From Candidatus Aminicenantota bacterium (lineage in GTDB: Bacteria > Acidobacteriota > Aminicenantia > UBA2199): 39,248 nucleotides of DNA. The stretch covers positions 1-39,248 of the forward strand of contig JADFDP010000017.1 in NCBI GenBank assembly GCA_018262835.1. Reading direction: 5' to 3'. Both the position numbers and the translations under genes were made by a program. The notes under the pieces are model-generated. The model was not told the DNA's origin and ran no database searches. It saw only the letters and a program-made list of their open reading frames with translations. Shown here piece after piece: positions 8,677 through 15,849 of the stretch. Position 1 is the stretch's first letter. Each line of letters starts with the position of its first letter.

Positions 8677-9723
8677 ATGAAAAAAATATTTTTGCTTCTT
8701 CTGCTTTTTACCCTGGCTTTTTCCTTTTGCGGCAAAAAGGGCCCATTGGTCCTGGAGCCCGAAAAACTGCCGCTGGCCGCGGAGGCCCTGCAGGTCAGGC
8801 AGATCGGCAACCAGGTCGAACTCAGCTGGAAGTTCCCCGCGTTTCTTTCCGACAATAAAACCCCTTTCCAGCCCAGCCAGTGCCGGGGCGTCACCATTTA
8901 CCATGCGGCCAAGACCATCATCCCCGAGGCCTTCCTGAAAAAAAGCGAAGCGCTGGCCAAGCCAAAGATCAGCGAGATCTCCGACCGCGGCGACGGCACC
9001 TTCTCTTTCGCGATTCCCTTCAAGGGCAAGCTGCTCAAGGACAAGGAGCACAGCTTCGCTTTGACCTATCAGTACGGCCGATCCAGATCGGCTTTGGGTT
9101 CCATTGAGAAAATCACGACGCGCACGCCGCCCCAGGCCATCCAGGACCTGAAATACGCCCGCGAAGGCAAAGTGGTTGTCCTGAGCTGGAGCCGCCCGCA
9201 GACCGACAGCGAAGGCCAGCCGCTGGCCGCGATCGACGGTTATGCGGTTTACCGCAGAATTAATCAAGGTAAAAATCCGGGCGCCTTCAAAATGATCAAC
9301 GCCAAAATAGCGGCCGGAGAATATTATGAAGACCACGACACCGGCGCCGACGGCGAGTACGAATACCAGGTCGCCAGCCGCCTGTCCGAGCGAATCGAGA
9401 GCGCCCCTTCCAACCAGGTGAAGATAGGCATCCGGGATACCTTCCCCCCCGATGTCCCCGCCAACCTGGTGACTTTCACCGCCAGGGACCATATTTTCCT
9501 GACCTGGGAAGCCGTGCGCGATCAGGATTTGGACCACTACCTCGTTTACCGCAAGTCTTCCAAGGACGAGGATTTCAAGCTCCTGGACGCCGCCGTGACC
9601 GAGAATTTCTACCGCGACAAGCAGATTGTCAAAGGACAGCTCTACATCTACGCGGTCGCTGCCGTGGACAAAAAGGGCAACGAGAGCGAGACCAGCACCT
9701 CCGTGCGCCAGATCTTTGAATGA
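8677..9723 (+). CDS. Fibronectin type III-like lipoprotein downstream of hslU
   Basis: The 348-residue protein has a type II-like signal peptide (MKKIFLLLLLFTLAFSFCGK) with the predicted lipidated residue at C18. The residue before the Cys is Phe, unusual because lipoprotein peptidase normally prefers Gly, Ala or Ser. The mature start CGKKGPL resembles the start of LptM/YifL small lipoproteins. The rest looks like three beta-sandwich repeats of fibronectin type III style at about 31-148, 151-250 and 256-346 (VVVLSWSRP, DGYAVYRR, IFLTWEAVRDQDLDHYLVYR). A periplasmic or outer-membrane scaffold or binding role is likely, but the partner is unknown. It starts 4 bases after hslU and ends 3 bases before the DUF362 gene, so it belongs to the same transcript. 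No good ribosome-binding site precedes the ATG. Confidence 0.8.
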   Translation: MKKIFLLLLLFTLAFSFCGKKGPLVLEPEKLPLAAEALQVRQIGNQVELSWKFPAFLSDNKTPFQPSQCRGVTIYHAAKTIIPEAFLKKSEALAKPKISEISDRGDGTFSFAIPFKGKLLKDKEHSFALTYQYGRSRSALGSIEKITTRTPPQAIQDLKYAREGKVVVLSWSRPQTDSEGQPLAAIDGYAVYRRINQGKNPGAFKMINAKIAAGEYYEDHDTGADGEYEYQVASRLSERIESAPSNQVKIGIRDTFPPDVPANLVTFTARDHIFLTWEAVRDQDLDHYLVYRKSSKDEDFKLLDAAVTENFYRDKQIVKGQLYIYAVAAVDKKGNESETSTSVRQIFE

Positions 9724-9726
9724 TCC

Positions 9727-10896
9727 ATGGCCGGCGGTGTTGAAAGCAAGGCCCCGGCAAAAGCGAAAGTCGCCCTCATTGAATGTCCCGACTATGATGG
9801 GGAACTTGTTTTTTCGGCCCTGCGCCGGGGGATCGATCTTCTGGGCGGCATCGCCCGTTTTGCCCGCCCGGGCGAGAAAATCCTGCTCAAGCCGAATTTT
9901 CTGACCGGCGCCCCCCCGGAAAAGTGTGTCACCACCCACCCGGCCGTGGTCAAGGCCATGGGTGAGCTTTGCCAGAAAAACGGCGCCCGGGTCAGTTTTG
10001 GCGATTCCCCCGGATTCGGCAGCGCCCGGGGCGCAGCCGCCAAATCCGGCGTGGCGGCAGCGGCCCGGGAGATCGGCATGGAGCCGGCCGATTTCAACAC
10101 CCCGGTCCAGGTCTCGTTCAAGGACGCCCTGATCGCCAAGCAACTGGTCCTGGCCAAAGGCGCCCTGGAAACCGACGGCCTCATCAGCCTGGCCAAGATG
10201 AAGACCCACGGCTTCATGCGCATCACCGGCGCCATAAAGAACCAGTTCGGCTGCGTCCCGGGCATTCGCAAAGGGGAATACCATGTCAAGATGCCGCACA
10301 CCCGACATTTTGCCTCCATGCTGGTCGATATCAACCGCTTTCTAAAGCCGCGCCTGTACGTTTTGGACGGTATCACGGCCATGGAGGGCAACGGCCCGGG
10401 GTCGGGCTCGCCCCGGAAAATGAAGGTCCTGCTGCTTTCAAGCGACCCGGCCGCCCTGGACGCGGTTTTCTGCAGGCTGATCCGCCTGCCGGCCCAGTAC
10501 GTCCCGACCATGGCTCCCGCCGCCGAAAGCGGCCTGGGAGCGATCGCTGACCAAGAGATCGATATCTGCGGCGATTCGCTTTCCCGCCTGGCCTGCCCGG
10601 ATTTTAAAGTGCTCCGCCAGCCGGCGGTGTCTTTTGACCATTCTTTCCCCTTATATCTTAAAAAATGGATTACGCCGCGGCCTTTCATCGATGGCTCTCT
10701 TTGCGAAAACTGCGGGGTCTGCACGGAGGTCTGTCCCCTGGACCCCAAGGCCGTGAAGCGGCGGCCGGGTGACAGAAATCCCCTGCCGGTTTTTGACTAT
10801 GAGCGCTGCATCCGCTGCTATTGCTGCCAGGAGATGTGTCCCTCGGGAGCCATCGCCATCAAACGGCCGTTGTTAAGCCGCATCATCCACCGCTAA
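9727..10896 (+). CDS. DUF362 protein with C-terminal 2[4Fe-4S] ferredoxin domain
   Basis: The 389-residue protein has a DUF362 domain at about 12-300 (GEKILLKPNFLTGAPPEKCV, GALETDGLISLAKMKTHGFM, NQFGCVPG). It is followed by a bacterial ferredoxin domain with two CxxCxxCxxxC motifs, C326/C329/C332/C336 and C361/C364/C367/C371, each ending in CP. The eight cysteines should hold two [4Fe-4S] clusters. DUF362 proteins are widespread in anaerobes and their reaction is largely undefined; an electron-transfer or cofactor-linked role is a guess from the clusters. It is cytoplasmic, with no signal peptide. It starts 3 bases after the lipoprotein gene and ends in a 4-base convergent overlap with the acyl-CoA synthetase gene. 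Confidence 0.88.
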   Translation: MAGGVESKAPAKAKVALIECPDYDGELVFSALRRGIDLLGGIARFARPGEKILLKPNFLTGAPPEKCVTTHPAVVKAMGELCQKNGARVSFGDSPGFGSARGAAAKSGVAAAAREIGMEPADFNTPVQVSFKDALIAKQLVLAKGALETDGLISLAKMKTHGFMRITGAIKNQFGCVPGIRKGEYHVKMPHTRHFASMLVDINRFLKPRLYVLDGITAMEGNGPGSGSPRKMKVLLLSSDPAALDAVFCRLIRLPAQYVPTMAPAAESGLGAIADQEIDICGDSLSRLACPDFKVLRQPAVSFDHSFPLYLKKWITPRPFIDGSLCENCGVCTEVCPLDPKAVKRRPGDRNPLPVFDYERCIRCYCCQEMCPSGAIAIKRPLLSRIIHR

Positions 10897-13598
10897 AGAG
10901 CCGTCACTTGCTGCGGCAGTTCTTTCACCGCATCGATCACCGAGCCGTCGGCCGAGGGAGTGGTGGCAAAACCGAGGCGTTTGAACAACGTCAGCATGCG
11001 CGTGTTGTCGCTGCCGGTCTGGGCGACCACGCGCTTCAAGCCCCAGCGTGAGGCGATATCCAGGCAGCATTCGGTCAGCACGCTTCCCAGGCCCCTGTTC
11101 TGCCACTTGTCACCGACCAGTACCGCGTATTCCACGCTTTCGTGGTCCGGGTCGGCCACCAGCCGCCCCACGCCCAGCAGCTCGCGCCGGCCCTCTGGCG
11201 ACCCTTCCGCCACCATGGCGATCTCCCGGTCATAGTCGGTGAAGCAGTAGCGGATCGCCGCCTGGTGCGATTGCCATTGAAAAAAATGGCGGAAGCGGGC
11301 GTAGATGGATTCCCGCGAACATCCCTTCAGCAGCTCCATCCACAGCGGCTCATCTTCGGGCCGGATCGGCCTGAGCAGCAGTTCGGTCCCGTCCGGCAGG
11401 CGCGCCGTCCGGACGTATTCCTCGGGATAGGGGCGCAGGGCCAGGTGGGCATAGGGCCGCGCTCCGGGTTCGGGCAAGGGGCCCTCGATGACCAGGCGCG
11501 CGTCCAGGGCGAGCGCCTGCTTCGGAGTGACCAGCAGCGGATTGATGTCCAGCTCGGCGATCTCGGGATAATCGGCGGCAAAGTACGAAAAACGGATCAA
11601 AATTTCCAGCAAACTGTCGATACGGACCGGCGGGCGGCCGCGGTAGCCGTTGAGCAGCGGCCAGATCCTGAGCGACTCGAGCATGCGCCGGGCCAGGCGC
11701 TCGTTCAGCGGCGGGAAACCCAGGCTGCGGTCGGCGAACAGCTCGGCATCGGTGCCGCCCATGCCGGCCATGACCACGGTTCCGAAGACCGGGTCCTTTT
11801 TGATGCCCAGGATCATCTCCACCCCATGCGGGTCCTGAACCATGGGCTGGACCGTAACCCCATCCAGCCTGGCCCCGGGTTTCATTTGCCGGGCCCGGTT
11901 CATGATATCTGCAAAAGCCCGGAGCACCATGGATGCGTCCCGCAGGTCCAGGGCCACTCCGCCCACGTCGCTTTTGTGGGTAATGTCCGGGGAAAGGATC
12001 TTCAAGACAACGGGGAACCCGATCCTTTTCGCCACAGCCGCGGCGGCTTCAGCCGTGGCTGCCGTTTGCGGCATGGCGGTCGGAATGCCATAGGCCTCCA
12101 ACAGGGATTTGGAATCGTTTTCCGACAATATTCGCCTTTGGCTGCCGGCCAGCCTTTTGAAATCGGCATGCAGCTTTTTTCGGTCCGGGGCAAAGGTCAG
12201 CGGGATGTCGATGGGGGTTTCGTAGAGGCTGTCCAGGTTGCGGGCGTAGGCCACCAGGGTCATGAAGGCGCCCACCGCCTGTTCCGGCGTGCGGTAGCTG
12301 GCGATGCCGGCATCGGCCAGGATGCGCCGCCCGGCCTGCATGGTGCTCCCGCCCAGCCAGGTTGCCAGGATCGGCTTGGCCGACAGGTCCTTGAGCTGGG
12401 CCAGCGCCTGGGCCATGGCCGTCGGGTTGGTCATGGCCTGCGGGGTGACGATCACCAGGACGGCGTCGGCGCCGGCATCCTGCAGGACGATTTCCACGGC
12501 TCTGGCCAGGCGCTTGGAACGGGCGTCGCCCAGGACATCGACCGGGTTGCCGTGCGACCAGCAGGGCGGCAGGACTTCATCGAGGCGGGTCCGCGTTGCC
12601 GGCTCCAGCCGCGCCAGGGTGCCGCTGGCGGCGATCAAGGCGTCCGTGGCCATTACACCGGGCCCCCCGGCATTGGTCACGATGGCCAGGCGAGGCCCCA
12701 GGGGAATTTTCTGCCGGCCGATCAGCTCGGCGCAGTCGAAAATCTCGCCGATATCCAGGACCCGGGCCAGTCCGGCGCGCTGAAAGGCGGCGTCATAGAT
12801 CGCGTCCTCGGCCGCCAGGGCGCCTGTATGCGAGGCCGCCACCTGGGCCGATTCCGGGAAGCGGCCGGCCTTGTAGGCTACGATGGGCTTGCCGCGGGCG
12901 AAGGCTCGGGCCGCGGTCATGAACTTGCGCGCCTGGCCGATCGATTCCATGTACAGGATGATGGAACGGGTTTTTTCGTCTTCGCCCAGATAGTCGATCA
13001 GGTCGCCGAAATCCACGTCCAGGGCGTTGCCGATCGAGGCCACGCAGGAAAAACCGATATTTTCTTCAATGGCCCAGTCCAGGACCGCGGCGCACAGGGC
13101 GCCGGATTGGGAAATAAAGGCGATGTGCCCGCCTTTGGGCATGGCGCCGGCAAAACTCATGTTCAGCTGCCGGCCGGGGACGATCACGCCCAGGCAGTTC
13201 GGACCGAGGATGCGCATGCCGTCGAATCGCCTGGCCTCGGCCAGGACTTCGTTTTCCAGGACCAGCCCGTTGGGGCCGGTTTCGCGGAAACCGGCCGAAA
13301 CGATGACCACCCCCGGAATGCCCGCTTCCCCGCATTCGCGCACCAGGGCCGGCACTTTTGCGGCCGGCGCGCAGATCACGCCGACATCGACGGGGCGCGG
13401 CAGCTGCCGCAGGCTAGAAAAACAGGGAATGCCCATGACCGCTTCGAAATCGGGGTTGACCGGATAGACGACGCCGCGGAAACCGCTGCCGACCAGGTTT
13501 CCCAGCACCTTGCCGCCGACGCTTTTCGGATTGGCAGTGACCCCGATCAGGGCGATGCGCTGGGGATTGAAAATATGATCAAGCCGGTGAATGGCCAT
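10893..13598 (-). CDS. ADP-forming acyl-CoA synthetase fused to GNAT acetyltransferase
   Basis: The 901-residue protein has the order of Pat/PatZ (YfiQ) proteins: CoA-binding Rossmann domain (about 5-140), succinyl-CoA-synthetase-like domains (about 150-460), ATP-grasp domain (about 480-700, with HKSDVGGVALDL) and a C-terminal GNAT domain (about 735-890, acetyl-CoA loop QNRGLGS). The histidine in the phospho-His region is present at H257 (AASHTGALAAEDAIYDAAF). Protein-acetylating Pat enzymes are reported to have lost the NDP-forming activity, so this one may still interconvert acetyl-CoA + ADP + Pi with acetate + ATP. The GNAT half could acetylate protein lysines. It is the last gene of the corrinoid operon, overlapping the methyltransferase gene by 20 bases, with GGAGAAGG as ribosome-binding site. 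Confidence 0.9.
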   Translation of the reverse strand: MAIHRLDHIFNPQRIALIGVTANPKSVGGKVLGNLVGSGFRGVVYPVNPDFEAVMGIPCFSSLRQLPRPVDVGVICAPAAKVPALVRECGEAGIPGVVIVSAGFRETGPNGLVLENEVLAEARRFDGMRILGPNCLGVIVPGRQLNMSFAGAMPKGGHIAFISQSGALCAAVLDWAIEENIGFSCVASIGNALDVDFGDLIDYLGEDEKTRSIILYMESIGQARKFMTAARAFARGKPIVAYKAGRFPESAQVAASHTGALAAEDAIYDAAFQRAGLARVLDIGEIFDCAELIGRQKIPLGPRLAIVTNAGGPGVMATDALIAASGTLARLEPATRTRLDEVLPPCWSHGNPVDVLGDARSKRLARAVEIVLQDAGADAVLVIVTPQAMTNPTAMAQALAQLKDLSAKPILATWLGGSTMQAGRRILADAGIASYRTPEQAVGAFMTLVAYARNLDSLYETPIDIPLTFAPDRKKLHADFKRLAGSQRRILSENDSKSLLEAYGIPTAMPQTAATAEAAAAVAKRIGFPVVLKILSPDITHKSDVGGVALDLRDASMVLRAFADIMNRARQMKPGARLDGVTVQPMVQDPHGVEMILGIKKDPVFGTVVMAGMGGTDAELFADRSLGFPPLNERLARRMLESLRIWPLLNGYRGRPPVRIDSLLEILIRFSYFAADYPEIAELDINPLLVTPKQALALDARLVIEGPLPEPGARPYAHLALRPYPEEYVRTARLPDGTELLLRPIRPEDEPLWMELLKGCSRESIYARFRHFFQWQSHQAAIRYCFTDYDREIAMVAEGSPEGRRELLGVGRLVADPDHESVEYAVLVGDKWQNRGLGSVLTECCLDIASRWGLKRVVAQTGSDNTRMLTLFKRLGFATTPSADGSVIDAVKELPQQVTAL

Positions 13599-14493
13599 GG
13601 CGTACGACCTTCTCCTCGTCCAGGGCCCGGCGCATGGCGCGGATGTGTTCCGGCGTGGTGCCGCAGCAGCCGCCGATCACCGCCACCCCGGCCCCAACCA
13701 GTTCCCGGCTCATGGCCGCCATGGTTGCCGGGCTCTCGGGATAGTGCACCCGTCCGGCGCGCAATTCCGGCACTCCGGCATTGGCCTGGATCAGCAGCGG
13801 CAGCTTGGTGCATCTCCTGAATTCCTTGGCAATGGCGACCATCTGCAGGCTGCCGTTGCCGCAGTTGGAGCCGACCAGGTCGGCTCCCGCCTTTTCCAGC
13901 TCCCGGCAGGCTTTCTCGATGGTCGCGCCCATGATGGTGAAAAATCCCCGCGCCGTGGCTTCAAAGGTCATGGTGGCCATGACCGGGATGGACGGGGAAA
14001 CGCTGCGCGCCGCCTGGATGGCAAGCCGCGCCTCATGGATATCGGACATGGTCTCGATGCAGATGATGTCGGCCCCGGCCCGGATCAGGGCCTGGATTTG
14101 CCTTTGAAAGCCCTCCAGCATTTTCTCCGGTTCCGTATCCCCGTAGGGCAGCAGGATCTTGCCGCTCGGCCCGCAGGAGGCCGACACATAGGCTTGCTCC
14201 CCGACCGCCCGCCGCACCGCCCGCACGGCGCTTTCATTGATGGCGTCCGCTTGCTCGGCCAGACCGTAATTGGCCAGCTTCAGCGGCGAGGCGCCGAAGG
14301 TGTTGGTCTGGATGATCTCGGCGCCGGCATCCAGGTAGAGGCGGGCGATCTCTTCCAGCATTTCCGGGTGGGAAAGGTTGAGGCTTTCCGGAGCCGCCCC
14401 ACTGGCCAGGCCGCGGGCCATGAGCAGCGAACCGATGGCGCCGTCGGCCAGCAGGACTTCCCCGCGGCCGACCCTGGCCGTGATCGCTTCCAT
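13579..14493 (-). CDS. Homocysteine S-methyltransferase (MetH N-terminal-type module)
   Basis: The 304-residue protein is a stand-alone homocysteine-binding TIM barrel like the first module of MetH. Zinc ligands are visible as C211 (GSNCGNG) and C276/C277 (GGCCGTTPEH). Further family segments are LLADGAIGSLLMARGL, NLSHPEMLEEIARLYLDAGA and IIQTNTFGASPLKLANYGL. It should move a methyl group from a donor to homocysteine, giving methionine. The neighbouring corrinoid protein is the likely donor here, as within MetH, although S-methylmethionine-type donors are possible. Its ATG directly follows the corrinoid gene's TAG, so expression is coupled. No pterin-binding module is present in this gene or this operon. 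Confidence 0.93.
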   Translation of the reverse strand: MEAITARVGRGEVLLADGAIGSLLMARGLASGAAPESLNLSHPEMLEEIARLYLDAGAEIIQTNTFGASPLKLANYGLAEQADAINESAVRAVRRAVGEQAYVSASCGPSGKILLPYGDTEPEKMLEGFQRQIQALIRAGADIICIETMSDIHEARLAIQAARSVSPSIPVMATMTFEATARGFFTIMGATIEKACRELEKAGADLVGSNCGNGSLQMVAIAKEFRRCTKLPLLIQANAGVPELRAGRVHYPESPATMAAMSRELVGAGVAVIGGCCGTTPEHIRAMRRALDEEKVVRHGHSPA

Positions 14494-15135
14494 CTAGCGG
14501 ACTGCCGCGGCCAGTTTTTTTACGCCGGCGACCGCCTGGGCGCAATCGTATCCATAGGCGTCGACGCCGATCTCGTCGGCGTAATTCTGGGAAACCGGGG
14601 CGCCGCCGATGATGGTTTTGATTCGGCCGTTGAGGTTTTCCTTTTTCAACAGGTCCACGACCTCCTTCATCACCGGCATGGTGGTGGTCAGCAGCGCCGA
14701 CATGCCGATGACGCGGGCGTCGTGGCTTTTGGCCGCGGCCACGAATGTTGTAGCGGCTACGTCGTTGCCCAGGTCGATCACCTCGTAACCGGCCCCTTTC
14801 AGCATGATGCCGACCAGGTTCTTGCCGATATCGTGCAGATCGCCCTGCACCGAGCCGATGACCACCCGGCCGCGGCTGGATACGCCGCTGCTGATGAGCA
14901 ATGGTTTGAGCACGTCCATGCCGGCGTACATGGCCTTGGCCGCGAGCAGCACGTCGGGCAAAAAGATCTCGTGGACGCGGAATTTTTCCCCCACCGTGTT
15001 CATGCCCGCGATCAGGCCCTCATCCAGGATGGTTTTGGGGACAGTCCCCTGCTTCAGGGCCTGGCGCACCAAGGGCGGAACGCCGGCATCGTCTCCGGCT
15101 TCCAGGCATTGCGCGATCTGTTTTAAAATCTCCAT
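14494..15135 (-). CDS. Corrinoid (B12-binding) methyl-carrier protein, MttC/MtbC type
   Basis: The 213-residue protein has a helical cap domain (about 1-88, MetH B12-binding type 1) and a Rossmann B12-binding domain (about 90-210). The cobalt-ligand motif DxHxxG is at D99-H101-G104 (GDLHDIGKNLVGIM), so it is base-off/His-on like MetH and methylamine corrinoid proteins. The motifs SALLTTTMPVMKEVV and IGGAPVSQNYADEIGVDAYG are typical of MttC-like proteins. It would carry a methyl group from the MttB-like enzyme to an acceptor methyltransferase. A strong GGAGGA ribosome-binding site precedes the ATG. It lies 15 bases after the activation-domain gene and abuts the homocysteine methyltransferase gene. 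Confidence 0.95.
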   Translation of the reverse strand: MEILKQIAQCLEAGDDAGVPPLVRQALKQGTVPKTILDEGLIAGMNTVGEKFRVHEIFLPDVLLAAKAMYAGMDVLKPLLISSGVSSRGRVVIGSVQGDLHDIGKNLVGIMLKGAGYEVIDLGNDVAATTFVAAAKSHDARVIGMSALLTTTMPVMKEVVDLLKKENLNGRIKTIIGGAPVSQNYADEIGVDAYGYDCAQAVAGVKKLAAAVR

Positions 15136-15150
15136 GGCATTCCTCCGCTT

Positions 15151-15849
15151 TTATGCCGACCGCGCCATTCCTCTTTCCCGGCAGGTCGGACTTTTACACT
15201 GGCCGCAAAATGGATACACTTCCGAAAACCGGTGGATGGCGGCCGGCCCGGCCACCAGCACACCGGAGATCGATTTCAAGGGACTCATCAGGAAGCTGGC
15301 GTTCAGACTGATGCCGATCCGCTCGGGGCGCAGGCGGGCGAACAGTTTTTCCTGGCCGCTGATGTGCCAGCCGCAATAACCGGGACTGTACAGCAAGGCC
15401 TTGAGCCGCGCGCCCTTCTTTTGCCCCGCGTCCCGGCTTTCCACCCATGCTTCAGCGATGCGCCCGGCCTGGTCGGCGGCCAGGGAAGCCACGGCGTCCA
15501 ATACCGAACCCAGGGCAAAATCGTCACTGGCGAACAGACGCTGGATCTCCCCGCTGATCCGGGCTCCCAGGGTGAAGGCGAAAAGGTGCAGGCGTTCGGC
15601 GCGGGGAAAAACTCCCGCCAGGGGCGTGGCCGGGGCATTCCGCCCCTGGCCGGCAAAGATGCCGGCAAACTCGTCCAGGCGGATGGGTTCGCTCACACCC
15701 AGCGGTTCGCTGCAGGAGTGGAACAGCTCCAGCGCCCGCTGCAGCAAAGCGGCCGAGCGAGTCGAAGGCCGGCTGCCGCTGGGCAAGCCCAGAGCGGCAT
15801 ATACGGCCGCTTCCTGGGGCTGCAGGCGCGAAAGCGGAAAATCGATCAT
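15151..15849 (-). CDS. Stand-alone MetH-type reductive activation domain protein
   Basis: The 232-residue protein, taken from the ATG at 15849 whose ATGA overlaps the mttB-like stop, resembles the C-terminal activation domain of cobalamin-dependent methionine synthase. Diagnostic segments are LLYSPGYCGWHISGQEKLF (about 152-170) and RIGISLNASFLMSPLKSISG (about 177-196). In MetH this domain binds SAM and, with a reductant, remethylates oxidised cob(II)alamin. Here it probably repairs the separate corrinoid protein. The C-terminus adds a cysteine cluster at C215, C218 and C223 (FCGQCKSPTC) that could bind metal or an Fe-S cluster; it is not part of the MetH domain as I know it. A longer in-frame start at 15918 lies inside mttB and is unlikely. 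Confidence 0.82.
   Translation of the reverse strand: MIDFPLSRLQPQEAAVYAALGLPSGSRPSTRSAALLQRALELFHSCSEPLGVSEPIRLDEFAGIFAGQGRNAPATPLAGVFPRAERLHLFAFTLGARISGEIQRLFASDDFALGSVLDAVASLAADQAGRIAEAWVESRDAGQKKGARLKALLYSPGYCGWHISGQEKLFARLRPERIGISLNASFLMSPLKSISGVLVAGPAAIHRFSEVYPFCGQCKSPTCRERGMARSA

Noticed and set aside
6543-8897. A 784-codon open frame on the minus strand across hslV and hslU
   Set aside because: It is the antisense shadow of two unmistakable plus-strand genes in high-GC DNA; its translation is low-complexity His/Asp/Gly/Val-rich with no family motif.
11142-13820. An 892-codon plus-strand open frame opposite the acyl-CoA synthetase gene
   Set aside because: The minus-strand protein has complete, ordered domains; the plus-strand translation is rich in Gly, Arg, Gln and His with no recognisable domain, as expected for a codon-bias artefact.
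13591-15126. A 511-codon plus-strand frame opposite the homocysteine methyltransferase and corrinoid genes
   Set aside because: Same artefact; both minus-strand genes have intact catalytic motifs.
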